The translations under genes and the position numbers were made by a program. A DNA stretch of 44,621 bases from an uncultured Verrucomicrobiae bacterium. GTDB lineage: Bacteria > Verrucomicrobiota > Verrucomicrobiia > Limisphaerales > J093. The stretch spans positions 1-44,621 of the forward strand of contig CALFAV010000009.1 in the NCBI GenBank assembly GCA_937946835.1. The letters are read 5' to 3'. Under the pieces are notes generated by a model. That model worked only from the letters and a program-made list of their open reading frames with translations, ran no database searches and was not told where the DNA came from. Below, piece after piece: positions 19,916 through 28,034 of the stretch. Positions within the stretch are counted from its first letter, which is position 1. Each line of letters starts with the position of its first letter.

Positions 19916-20716
19916 GTGCCGGACTGGCTCGCCATCATCCTGTTGGGCATCATTGAAGGGATCACCGAGTTCCTGCCGATTTCTTCCACCGGCCATCTGC
20001 TGCTGGCGCAGCAATGGCTGCCCCGCCAAAGCGACCTGTTCAACGTGTTTATCCAGAGCGGAGCGGTGCTGGCGGTGATTCCCCTTTTCCCGGAGCGGTT
20101 CCGGCAAATCGCCCGCTGCGGGCGCGATCCGGGGGCGCGCGACTTCACCTTGAAGCTTGCCGCGGCTTTTGCCCTGACCGGCGCGGGCGGGTTGGCGCTG
20201 GACAAGCTGGGGTTCAAACTGCCGGAAAGCGCGCTGCCCGTGGCGGTGGCGCTGATCGTGGGCGGCGGGCTGTTTCTCCTGCTGGAACAGCTTCTGACCG
20301 GCCGGCCGGCCCGGGAGGACATCACCTGGCCCGTGGCCCTGGCCGTGGGGCTGGGGCAACTGGCGGCGGCGGTGTTTCCCGGACTGTCCCGGTCCGGGGC
20401 CACGATTCTGATCATGCTGGCCCTGGGACTGAGCCGACCGGCGGCAACCGAGTTTTCGTTTCTGGTGGGCATTCCGACCATGCTCGCCGCCGGGGGGTTG
20501 AAGATCGCCAAAGCCCTGCTGGGCGCGTCTGCCGGCACCCCGCCAGAAAACTGGGCCATGCTGGCGTTGGGGACGGCGGTCTCGGCACTGGTGTCGTTTC
20601 TGGCGGTGAAGTGGTTGCTGGGGTTTGTGCGCACGCACACCTTTCGCGGCTTCGGCTGGTATCGAATTGCGCTGGGGGTGGTGATTTTGCTCTGGCATCC
20701 CTGGAGCCGGGGCTGA
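19916..20716 (+). CDS. uppP: Undecaprenyl-diphosphatase UppP/BacA
   Basis: Integral membrane enzyme that hydrolyses undecaprenyl diphosphate to the monophosphate, recycling the lipid carrier for peptidoglycan and other glycans; excess confers bacitracin resistance. The ~266-residue product has both catalytic signatures: the Glu-rich EGITEFLPISSTGHL at the N-terminus and PGLSRSGATI in the middle, with about eight hydrophobic helices. No ATG is available: GTG at 19916 gives the shortest normal N-terminus, and TTG at 19874 in the same frame would add 14 polar residues. Neither has a clear ribosome-binding site. The RarD gene follows after 254 bases. Confidence 0.95.
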   Translation: MPDWLAIILLGIIEGITEFLPISSTGHLLLAQQWLPRQSDLFNVFIQSGAVLAVIPLFPERFRQIARCGRDPGARDFTLKLAAAFALTGAGGLALDKLGFKLPESALPVAVALIVGGGLFLLLEQLLTGRPAREDITWPVALAVGLGQLAAAVFPGLSRSGATILIMLALGLSRPAATEFSFLVGIPTMLAAGGLKIAKALLGASAGTPPENWAMLALGTAVSALVSFLAVKWLLGFVRTHTFRGFGWYRIALGVVILLWHPWSRG

Positions 20717-20970
20717 GACCCGCCCGGGCGCAACCTGCCCGTTCCGGGTGCGGGCAGCAGTCCGGATTTCCGGTCAGCGAGAAGGCGGGGTGCCGCCTTG
20801 CCGGCTCCGACGGAGCGCGGCGAATCTGCCCGCAGGAATTCGAGGCCATCGCCGGGGGGCATTGGCGCTTCGACCGGGGGTTTCAGATTGCGCGGACCGG
20901 GTTGGCAAACCACCCGGCCCGAGGAGATCAAACCACTTGCCCATGAGCGGGCGGTCGGCAGCCTGAGGCC

Positions 20971-21858
20971 GTGACGGCAACGCGACAAGGTGTGTGGCTG
21001 GCAGTGGCCGCTTATGGCTTGTGGGGGGTGCTGCCGGTTTACTGGAAGGCGCTGCATCGGGTGCCGGCTCCGGAGATCCTGGCGCATCGGATCGTCTGGT
21101 CGCTGGTTTTTTTGCTCGCGCTGGTGGGCGCGCGCCGCGAATGGCAGGCGTTGCAAGCCGGCTTGCGGACAAGGGGGCTGCGGGTGTCCATGGCGGCCGC
21201 GGCCCTGCTGGCGGTGAACTGGCTGACCTACATCTGGGCGGTCAACGCCGGACGCATTGTCGAGACCAGCCTGGGTTACTTCATCAATCCGCTGGTCAGC
21301 GTGGCCCTGGGGGTGGCCGTGTTGGGGGAGCGGCTGCGGCGCGCGCAAGTCCTGTGCATTCTGCTGGCGGCCGTGGCCGTGGTCTGGCTCACGGCGCGGG
21401 AGCGGGCGGTACCCTGGGTGGCGCTGGTCCTGGCGGGGAGTTTTGCGGTGTACGGCCTGCTGAAAAAGAAGGCGTGCCTGCCGGCGTTGCCGGGACTGGT
21501 GGTGGAGACAGCGCTACTGGTGGTGCCGGCACTGGGGTTTTGGGCGGCTCGTGAAGCCGCCGGCCGGGCGGCCTTCGGTCACGCGGGCGCGGGGATTACC
21601 CTGCTGTTGTTGTTCACCGGCGTGGCCACGGCGTTGCCCCTGCTGTTGTTTGCCGCGGCCGCCCGGCAGGTCAGCCTGACCACCCTGGGATTGCTTCAAT
21701 ACCTGGCCCCGAGCCTGCAGTTGCTCCTCGGCGTGGCGGTTTACGGGGAGCCCTTCGGCCGGGACCGGGCGGGGGCGTTTGCCCTGATCTGGGGCGCGCT
21801 GGCCCTGTACTGGTTGGAGGGGTGGTGGCGGGTGCGGCAAGGGTCGCGGAGCGTCTGA
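20971..21858 (+). CDS. rarD: RarD-type EamA-family transporter
   Basis: Ten-helix drug/metabolite-transporter-superfamily permease, 295 residues. The N-terminal GVWLAVAAYGLWGVLPVYWKAL and the block ILAHRIVWSL are hallmarks of the RarD subgroup, as are LTYIWAVNAGRIVETSLGYFINPLV and the C-terminal LTTLGLLQYLAPSLQLLLGV...GEPF. Two EamA halves are visible. RarD proteins were named for a chloramphenicol-sensitive phenotype, but the solute remains unknown. Start is GTG at 20971. The preceding 254 bases hold no gene; a 7-bp hairpin at 20782-20799 lacks a T-tract. It converges on the hypothetical gene at 21886. Confidence 0.92.
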   Translation: MTATRQGVWLAVAAYGLWGVLPVYWKALHRVPAPEILAHRIVWSLVFLLALVGARREWQALQAGLRTRGLRVSMAAAALLAVNWLTYIWAVNAGRIVETSLGYFINPLVSVALGVAVLGERLRRAQVLCILLAAVAVVWLTARERAVPWVALVLAGSFAVYGLLKKKACLPALPGLVVETALLVVPALGFWAAREAAGRAAFGHAGAGITLLLLFTGVATALPLLLFAAAARQVSLTTLGLLQYLAPSLQLLLGVAVYGEPFGRDRAGAFALIWGALALYWLEGWWRVRQGSRSV

Positions 21859-21885
21859 GCCGCGGTGGTTCGGCCGGGGACCGGC

Positions 21886-23085
21886 TCAGGGAGGGCCTTC
21901 GGCCTGCCAGCGCAGGAAGGTGTCCTCGCCCAGCAGTTGGCGCAGGCTGGCCAGGTGCGCGGTGTACAACTCGGCCAGCTCGCGGTCGCGGTCTTCGCCC
22001 GAGAGTGTCGGATCGGCGAGGACCCGTTGACGCTCCTCGGCGGCGAGCTGGTTGACGCGGTACCAAGGGATGAGTTTTTCCGGCTCGACCCCCAGACGCT
22101 CGGCGGCCTGGCGGGTTTGCCGGAACAGGGGGTCCTGGAGGAGCCGGTAATGCGCGTAGCGCGCCGGGCCGAGGGTACGTTCGAGGGTGCTTTCGTAGGC
22201 CCGGGTCAGGTCGGCCAACTGCCGGAGATCCGCAGGGGAACCGGGCGCGGCCGCCAGGGACTCCAGTTGCCCCTCGAAGTGCTCGCGGGCCCGGTAGAGC
22301 GCGCGGAACTCCTCGGGGGTGGCGTTGAAACCGCGCAGTTCGGCGCGGAGGCGTTCGGCACCGGTCGAGTAACGCAGCAGGTACTCCTCCAGTTGCTCGG
22401 GGGTGAGCACGCGGGCCAGTTCGGCGCGCCACTCGCGTTCCAGTCGCGAGAACGCGGCGGCGTTGGTTCCGCCCGCCTCGGCAGAGGCCTGGAATTCCTG
22501 GAGCCGCCGGGCGTGACGTTGCTCAATTTCGCGGACCCGGCGGCGCGTTTCGGCGGGCAGCGCGCCGAGGATTTCGCCGTCCAGGCGGGGGCGAGATTCC
22601 TCGGCCTGGGCGGTCAGGTCATGGGTTTCCCAATCCGGCCCCAACAGGGTGGCCAGCAGGGCGCGACGCTCGGCCTCGAGTGCCGAGCGCCGGGTTTCGG
22701 CCTGACGGACCAGCTCGGGGTCGGGCTCCGAACGCCACCACTCGCGGCGCGGGTCGGGGACCTCGGCAAGGCGCCGCGCGGCGAAAAGCTCATTGACGTC
22801 GGCCACGATGATGTCCCGAACGGTGGCCTCGGGGCACCCGATGGCGCGCAGGTTGGCGATGTAGGTGGGGTAGTCCTCGGATTCGATGTCGCGCCAGCTC
22901 AGCAAACGGGGGGCAAACACCACGTTGGTGCGCAGCGGGCGCAGGAGGTTGGTGATGACCGGCCGGCGAACCACGGTGCGCGGGGCGGGGGGTTGGGGCT
23001 GGAGCGAACGCAGCCAGCCCACCACCAGGGCGGCGTTCAGAAGCAGGGACGCCGTCAGTCCCACGACCAACCAGCGCGTGCGCAT
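21886..23085 (-). CDS. Membrane-anchored alpha-helical protein of unknown function
   Basis: A 399-residue protein with one N-terminal membrane anchor (LVVGLTASLLLNAALVVGWL) and an otherwise soluble, mostly helical body very rich in Glu, Arg, Ala and Leu, probably periplasmic. After the anchor comes the block WRDIESEDYPTYIANLRAIG, with CPEATVRDIIVADVN next, a motif I recall from paralogous uncharacterised proteins of Verrucomicrobiota (memory only). The remainder has charged heptad-like stretches (RQAETRRSALEAERRALLA, REIEQRHARRLQEFQ), suggesting coiled coils, and repeated 'LTPEQLEEY / ATPEEFRALYRAR' segments reminiscent of LTxxQ-type helical hairpins. No catalytic residues are apparent. It lies downstream of the LysR gene but a terminator separates them. 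Confidence 0.8.
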   Translation of the reverse strand: MRTRWLVVGLTASLLLNAALVVGWLRSLQPQPPAPRTVVRRPVITNLLRPLRTNVVFAPRLLSWRDIESEDYPTYIANLRAIGCPEATVRDIIVADVNELFAARRLAEVPDPRREWWRSEPDPELVRQAETRRSALEAERRALLATLLGPDWETHDLTAQAEESRPRLDGEILGALPAETRRRVREIEQRHARRLQEFQASAEAGGTNAAAFSRLEREWRAELARVLTPEQLEEYLLRYSTGAERLRAELRGFNATPEEFRALYRAREHFEGQLESLAAAPGSPADLRQLADLTRAYESTLERTLGPARYAHYRLLQDPLFRQTRQAAERLGVEPEKLIPWYRVNQLAAEERQRVLADPTLSGEDRDRELAELYTAHLASLRQLLGEDTFLRWQAEGPP

Positions 23086-23124
23086 ACCGTACTTGTGGGC
23101 GAACGGGGCCGGGTCGGCAAACGG

Positions 23125-23161
23125 AAAAAAAGCCCCGCCGCCCGCTGGTGCGGGCCGGGGC
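23125..23161 (-). terminator. Rho-independent terminator of the LysR gene
   Basis: On the minus strand, a two-part GC stem (56-61 with 32-37 and 50-55 with 40-45 of 23100) with a two-base bulge at 23138-23139 and a TGGT/ACCA loop is followed by seven T (23131-23125). It starts 33 bases after the LysR stop and isolates the downstream hypothetical gene. Confidence 0.88.
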
Positions 23162-23193
23162 GTGGATTGATCGGTCGGCCGCGCGCGGGCGGG

Positions 23194-24078
23194 TTACTGC
23201 AGGGGCTCCTTCAACAGGGCCAGGAACTGCTTCATGGCCGTGGAGAGCACCTTGTTCTTCTTGTAGAGCGCGGCCAGGGGCCGGGACAGGTCGGCATCGC
23301 TGATTTCGATCGCCACCAGGGTGCCCTTCTCGACCTCGTCCTTGACACAGGTCCGGGGCACAATGGACACGCCGGCGTCAATTTCCACCGCCCGCTTGAC
23401 GGTCTCGACGTTGTCAAACTCCATGACCGGGACCACCTGGATGCCGTGCTCGCGGAAGGCCTTGTCGAGCGCCTTGCGGGTGGGGATGTCCGCCTCGAAC
23501 GCCACGAACTTCTGCCCACCCAGCGCGCTCATTTTCACGCTCTTGTTCTTGGCCAGGGGATGCTCGGGATGGCAGATGAGGACCATCGGCTCCTTGCGCA
23601 GCGGGACGACCTCCAGTTTGGGGTCGCGGGTGGGATAGGCCACCAGCCCCAGGTCCACCACGTTGCCCAGGACATCCTCGTACACCTGGTTGGCCCGGCG
23701 GTACTCGACGTGCACGTTCACCGTGGGATAGCTCTTGAGGTACCGCTTGAGGTACGGGGGCAGGTCGTGCAGGCCGATGCTGTAAATGGTGGCCACGCGC
23801 ACCGTGCCCGAGATGATGTTGCGCAGCTCCTGAAGCTGGCTGTGCAGCCGCTCGTAGATCTGCACGATCTCCTTGCTGGCCTTGTACAACAGCTCGCCCT
23901 CGCGCGTGAGCCGGAATTTCTTCTTGCTGCGCTCGATCAGCAGGGCCTTGAACTGCCGCTCCAGCGAGCTGACCTGCTGGCTCACCGCCGACTGGGTGAT
24001 GTGGTTGATCTGGGCCGCCTTGGTGAAACTTTCGGTTTCCGTCAGGTCGCAAAAGACTTTGAGGCTCTCGATTTGCAT
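23194..24078 (-). CDS. LysR-family transcriptional regulator
   Basis: A 294-residue LTTR. The N-terminal winged helix-turn-helix is clear (MQIESLKVFCDLTETESFTKAAQINHITQSAVSQQVSSLE in successive parts, residues 1-40), then a linker helix and a periplasmic-binding-like effector domain starting at ISGTVRVATIYSIG. The effector half resembles the CysB/Cbl/CysL branch in general layout, but ligand and targets cannot be read. The ATG at 24078 is chosen because the HTH begins there; the frame remains open upstream without similarity. It diverges from the secreted-protein gene at 24233, 154 bases away, a normal LTTR target position. A possible promoter lies so close that the mRNA may be leaderless. 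Confidence 0.93.
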   Translation of the reverse strand: MQIESLKVFCDLTETESFTKAAQINHITQSAVSQQVSSLERQFKALLIERSKKKFRLTREGELLYKASKEIVQIYERLHSQLQELRNIISGTVRVATIYSIGLHDLPPYLKRYLKSYPTVNVHVEYRRANQVYEDVLGNVVDLGLVAYPTRDPKLEVVPLRKEPMVLICHPEHPLAKNKSVKMSALGGQKFVAFEADIPTRKALDKAFREHGIQVVPVMEFDNVETVKRAVEIDAGVSIVPRTCVKDEVEKGTLVAIEISDADLSRPLAALYKKNKVLSTAMKQFLALLKEPLQ

Positions 24079-24085
24079 GAGCAGA

Positions 24086-24113
24086 ATTGAACACGTTTTT
24101 GTCCGCCCGTCAA
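24086..24113 (-). promoter_or_regulatory. Candidate sigma70-like promoter of the LysR gene
   Basis: On the minus strand TTGACG (24113-24108) and TTCAAT (24091-24086) are 16 bases apart. The start codon begins 7 bases after the -10 box, so transcription could begin at or next to the ATG. The -35 matches 5 of 6 and the -10 matches 4 of 6 consensus bases. Confidence 0.35.
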
Positions 24114-24232
24114 CTGATTTAATGCCCGCATAAGCCTCCGGGTCTCCCGCGGGGTTGGTGGTGCGGTCCCGCGGGTCTTTGCCTTGCCGGGGCATGGACA
24201 AGGCGGCGGAAACCGGTTTTGATGCGCGGGGC

Positions 24233-25681
24233 ATGCACAAACCACCACGACAAAACGCCGGCTCCGGTCTCCTTTGTTCAGGGCCGGGGGTCACGATGCT
24301 GCTGGCCTTCTTGGCGGGCCTCTCCGTCCCGGGACCGGCGCGGCCGGCCGAACCGCCCCGGGTGCGGGTCGAGGTCGAGGAAAAGGTGTACGATTATCAG
24401 GACCCGCAGAACGGGGCGGGTCCGATGTGGTGCCGGGGCTCGACCTGCCTGGTGCGGCACGGGGACCGGCTGGTGGCCTCCGGTCTGGAGGTGGTGCCCG
24501 GGGCGCGGCCGTTGAACAATTGCCGATGGACATTGTTCGAGCGCGCCGACCAGGGCTGGCAGCGCGTGCGCGCCTCGGTGCTGTATCTGACCCGTGAGCC
24601 CTGTCCGCTGGCCGTGCTGGGGGATGGCCGGGTGTTTTTGTCCACCCACCCCACGCTGGTGCCCGATCAACCGCAGGGGCCGGCGCGGCCCGAGTTGATC
24701 GTCTTCCAGGCCGACGAGCTGGAGGGCCTCCGGCGCACCCTGGTCCCGGAATGGGAAGGCAAACCGGAATTTACCGAGCATTCCTATCGGAGCCTGGCCG
24801 CCGACGCCGCGCGCAAGGAACTGCTCCTGTTTGTGCACACCACCTCGCCCTGGGCGGTGTCCTGGACCTTCCTGAGCGAATCGGGTCTCTGGCTGGCGCG
24901 GGGCCAACTGCGCTGGCCCTGGGGGGCGGACTACGCCCAGCCCCAACCCATCCGCGTGGCCTACCCCAACGTGCTGCTGCGCGACCGGGCCGTGCACTTT
25001 TGCGGGGTCAGCGACATTGTCGAGCCCAACCCCGAATGGCGGGCCTTCAAAAAACAACTCACCGGCCGCGACTGGGATTACGACTTCCGCCGGCTCTTTT
25101 ACACCGGGTCGCGGGACATCCTCACCGGGCAATTCGCCGACTGGGTCGAGGTGGCCAGCCGGGAGGCCACCTGTGGCTGGATCACCCCCGGCGACCTGTG
25201 GCTGGACGCCGAGGGAGTGGTCCATCTGGTGTGGGCCGAACGCGCGATTGACGAGCGCCTGCGCGAGCGTTTTTTCCCCCGGGCCCGCCAGAGCCACGCC
25301 ATCAACTACGCCCGGCTGCGCAACGGCGAAATCCTCCTGCGCCGCACCCTGGCCATCGCCGAGGAGGGCGTGTCGGAGGAAATCCCCACCGCGCCGCGGT
25401 TCCAGGTCACCCCTGCCGGTCGCCTGTACGTGATCTACTACGTGAGCGGCCGCGATTCCGCGGGTCGGACGGTTTCCGAAAACCGCCTGCTCGAAGTGCG
25501 GCGGGACGGCACTCCCACCGCGGCGACCCGCGTGCCGTTTCAGCATCCGTTGAACAACTTTTTCACCGCCACCCCCCGGGCCGGCTCGCCCCCATCCACC
25601 ATGCTGGATTTGCTCGGAACGCCCGCGGATGCGCCGCTGACCATCCGGTACGCGCGCGCCGTAATCGAGGAAGTCCAATGA
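24233..25681 (+). CDS. Secreted protein of unknown function, possible beta-propeller
   Basis: A 482-residue exported protein. ATG 24233 gives a signal peptide with basic residues (MHKPPRQ) before the hydrophobic stretch MLLAFLAGLSVPGPARPAEP; ATG 24296 is an alternative but has no basic N-region. The body alternates Trp/Tyr-rich beta segments (GAGPMWCRGSTCLVRHGDRL, CRWTLFERADQGWQRV, DLWLDAEGVVHLVWAERA, RLYVIYYVSG), a pattern like BNR/sialidase-type propellers that read 'data' strands around a disc. No Asp-box is strict enough to assign an enzyme. It diverges from the LysR gene, which could regulate it. Confidence 0.75.
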   Translation: MHKPPRQNAGSGLLCSGPGVTMLLAFLAGLSVPGPARPAEPPRVRVEVEEKVYDYQDPQNGAGPMWCRGSTCLVRHGDRLVASGLEVVPGARPLNNCRWTLFERADQGWQRVRASVLYLTREPCPLAVLGDGRVFLSTHPTLVPDQPQGPARPELIVFQADELEGLRRTLVPEWEGKPEFTEHSYRSLAADAARKELLLFVHTTSPWAVSWTFLSESGLWLARGQLRWPWGADYAQPQPIRVAYPNVLLRDRAVHFCGVSDIVEPNPEWRAFKKQLTGRDWDYDFRRLFYTGSRDILTGQFADWVEVASREATCGWITPGDLWLDAEGVVHLVWAERAIDERLRERFFPRARQSHAINYARLRNGEILLRRTLAIAEEGVSEEIPTAPRFQVTPAGRLYVIYYVSGRDSAGRTVSENRLLEVRRDGTPTAATRVPFQHPLNNFFTATPRAGSPPSTMLDLLGTPADAPLTIRYARAVIEEVQ

Positions 25682-26067
25682 GCCGCCCCAACCGACCCGG
25701 GGTGCCTCGGCCCGGCAGCGCCGCCAGCCACTACCCGTAGGGCGGGGGGCGCGACGCGCGGACGGGAGCCTCGTCAGGTCTCCGCCGGGAGAGGTGCAGA
25801 GGCAGGGCCTGGTGGAACAGGTCCCGCCAGATTGTTCTGCGGCTTGGGTGCTTGCCCTTTTGAAAGCCCCGGCGGAAGCGGGCGACCATCTCTCATGGGC
25901 TGACCCGCGCCGGTGGCCGCCGGGCGGTGCGGACGTTGACCAACGTCTGCCGGTAGGTGATTGCCAGAAGCAGAGCTCCCAGGCCGCAAAAAGGCACCGC
26001 GATTTCCCCGGGTTCCCCGGAGTGTTGCCCTCATGCGGGAAACACCCGCACGGAGGTGCCCGCCAAT
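25682..26067. other. Convergent intergenic region without recognised gene
   Basis: About 390 bases between two convergent genes. Open frames here translate to Pro/Arg/Gly-rich sequence with no family similarity. No T-tailed hairpin, RNA gene or repeat was recognised. Confidence 0.5.
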
Positions 26068-27648
26068 TCAGGGAAGCACACGGGCTGGTGGGCCCGCGGT
26101 GGGATCTTCCGTCTGATGCGCGACGGTGCGGGGGAGTTTGAGTCGGGCCAGCGCCGCCGCCGCCAGGGCCAGACCGGCGGCCAGCAGATACGGCCCGTGC
26201 GGATGTTCGGCAAACAGGGTCGTGGCCAGCACCGGCCCCACGATGCGCGCCAGCGTGCCGGCGCTCTGCACCACGCCCAAAGTGGCGCCCTGCTCGGCCG
26301 GGGGGGAAAAAATCGAAACCAGGCCCAGCGTGGGCGCACGGTTCAGGGCCGAGCCGACCGAAACCAGACCCAGCGCGGCCAACAGGGCGCCCAGTCCTCC
26401 CGTGTACGGCAGCCACGCCATGCTCGCGCCAAAAACGACCAGGCTGGCAACAATCACCCGCGGCTCGCCGTAGCGCCTGACCACACGCCCGATGAGGCCC
26501 CCCTGAATGAACGCCGAGACCAACCCGCAATAGGCGAACACAAAGCCCAATCGGGTTTCATCGAAGTAAAACCGCTGGCGCCGGATTTCGTCCGGGAACA
26601 CGGCCTCAAGCAGTCGCCGGTTCCAATGGCGCCGTGTCTCGCCGGTAGCGGGGGAAGCCGGGGAACCGCGGAGCGCCACCGGCAATTCCAGCCCGGCCCA
26701 TTCTTCCTCCCTCAAGAGGAGCGGGCCGGCGGCCAGTCGGTTGAATTCGCTGAAAAACATCCGTCGAAGGCGACCGGGCGGGAGGGACTCGGCCCGGCCC
26801 AACGCTGCGCGAAAGTCCGGGGACAACCGCGCGCAAATCGCCGCCGCGTGTGGGTCGGTCGGCCGGCTCAACCGCCGGGCCAGGGCGTGGGGTTGCACGA
26901 AATCATCGGGGTGGAACCCGGGTGAGCCCAACAACAGCGGCAGCGTGGTCTCGAAGACCGCGAAGCACAGCGTGGCCAGGAAGTACAACCCCACCAGCAG
27001 CCCCACGCGGGGCAGGCGCAGGGTGTGCGCAATTTGCCCGAGTCGGGGACGAACCTTGGCCGGATTTGCGCCCGGCTGGCAGCTTTCCGCCAGAATGAAC
27101 CAGGCCAGCAGGAAATTCCCCGCACACAGGCCGGCAGCCACCCAACCGGGGCCGCTCAGGCCAAACGCCCGCGCGCTCAAGCCGCCCAGGGCCGGTCCCA
27201 AGATGAAGCCCAGGCCAAAGGCCACACCAATGAGGCCCATGCCTTTCGAGCGTTTTTCCGGGGGCGTGATGTCGGCGATGTAAGCCGAGGCCACGGCGAT
27301 GTTGGCCCCGCAGGCCCCCGCAAAGATCCGCGAGGCCAGCAGGAGGGCCAGCGCGGCGCCGGACGACAGCGCGGGCCGGGCCGAAAGGGCGAACAGAACG
27401 TAGGCCCCCACCGAACCGGCATTGCTGACCAGCAACACCGGCCGCCGGCCGATGCGATCGCTGAGCCGCCCCCACCACGGCGCCAGGACCAACTGCATGA
27501 CGGAAAACGAGGCAATGATCGCGCCGAGGACCCAGCCCTGGGCGCCAAAACGTTCGCCGTAACGGGGCAACAACGGCAGCACGATGCCAAAGCCGATCAG
27601 GTCAATGAAGACCGTGAGAAAAATGATCAGCAGCGAGGGTTTTCTCAC
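26068..27648 (-). CDS. MFS transporter (TCR/Tet-like) with a large loop insertion
   Basis: A 526-residue major facilitator protein; relatives of this type are about 400-420 residues. The N-terminal half is textbook: FIDLIGFGIVLPLLP in helix 1, GRLSDRIGRRPVLL (motif A), RIFAGACGANIAVASAYIADITPPEKRSKGMG, and GFILGPALGG (motif C), pointing to the tetracycline/drug-H+ antiporter group. Helix 7 ends with FETTLPLLL near 240, and helix 8 resumes at LGFVFAYCGLVSAFIQGG near 367. Between them lies a ~117-residue hydrophilic, helical insertion (about 242-358) with EFNRLAAGPLL and HWNRRLLEAVFPDEIR, placed on the periplasmic side by topology. GTG start at 27648. The solute is unknown; the insertion suggests a specialised role. 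Confidence 0.9.
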   Translation of the reverse strand: MRKPSLLIIFLTVFIDLIGFGIVLPLLPRYGERFGAQGWVLGAIIASFSVMQLVLAPWWGRLSDRIGRRPVLLVSNAGSVGAYVLFALSARPALSSGAALALLLASRIFAGACGANIAVASAYIADITPPEKRSKGMGLIGVAFGLGFILGPALGGLSARAFGLSGPGWVAAGLCAGNFLLAWFILAESCQPGANPAKVRPRLGQIAHTLRLPRVGLLVGLYFLATLCFAVFETTLPLLLGSPGFHPDDFVQPHALARRLSRPTDPHAAAICARLSPDFRAALGRAESLPPGRLRRMFFSEFNRLAAGPLLLREEEWAGLELPVALRGSPASPATGETRRHWNRRLLEAVFPDEIRRQRFYFDETRLGFVFAYCGLVSAFIQGGLIGRVVRRYGEPRVIVASLVVFGASMAWLPYTGGLGALLAALGLVSVGSALNRAPTLGLVSIFSPPAEQGATLGVVQSAGTLARIVGPVLATTLFAEHPHGPYLLAAGLALAAAALARLKLPRTVAHQTEDPTAGPPARVLP

Positions 27649-28034
27649 GGCGCGCTGGTCGGCCGGAGACGCACCTGCGACCCGGCCCGTGGAGGAAGTT
27701 CAGGCATCAGCCACCACACGCCCGGGAATTAGGGGGACCTGCGGGCGGCGTCAACGGGGAAAACCACCGGTGCCTGCCGGCGCAAATTGTCGCGGCGCGC
27801 ACTGGCGAAGACGCCGGCCGTGAATAACCTTGACGGGTGCCGGGTCAATCCCGCTGGGTGTAATTAGCCGGGCTGCCCCGGCACGCAAAGCCACCTGGCC
27901 TGCCCGGAGGCACCCGGCGAGCGCAACATGAACCTGGTGAAACCACGAAGTTTCCGGCAGTGGACAAACCCGCCGGGGGTCTGACATCCCGGGTTTAATC
28001 GCGGGTGACCTCACCGGCACAGGACCTCGCTTCC
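27649..28034. other. Divergent intergenic region with a candidate operator
   Basis: About 390 bases between the MFS gene and the lipoprotein gene. A perfect inverted repeat TTGAC-N9-GTCAA at 27830-27848 has the size of a regulator site but no partner is known. An 18-codon frame at 27928-27984 has no support. No terminator or RNA gene seen. Confidence 0.4.

Noticed and set aside
20717..20970. Remnant gene or regulatory RNA between uppP and rarD
   Set aside because: Only a 7-bp hairpin without a T-tract and short unremarkable frames are present.
27928..27984. A small frame of 18 codons before the lipoprotein gene
   Set aside because: No ribosome-binding site, similarity or coding signature supports it; frames of this length arise by chance.
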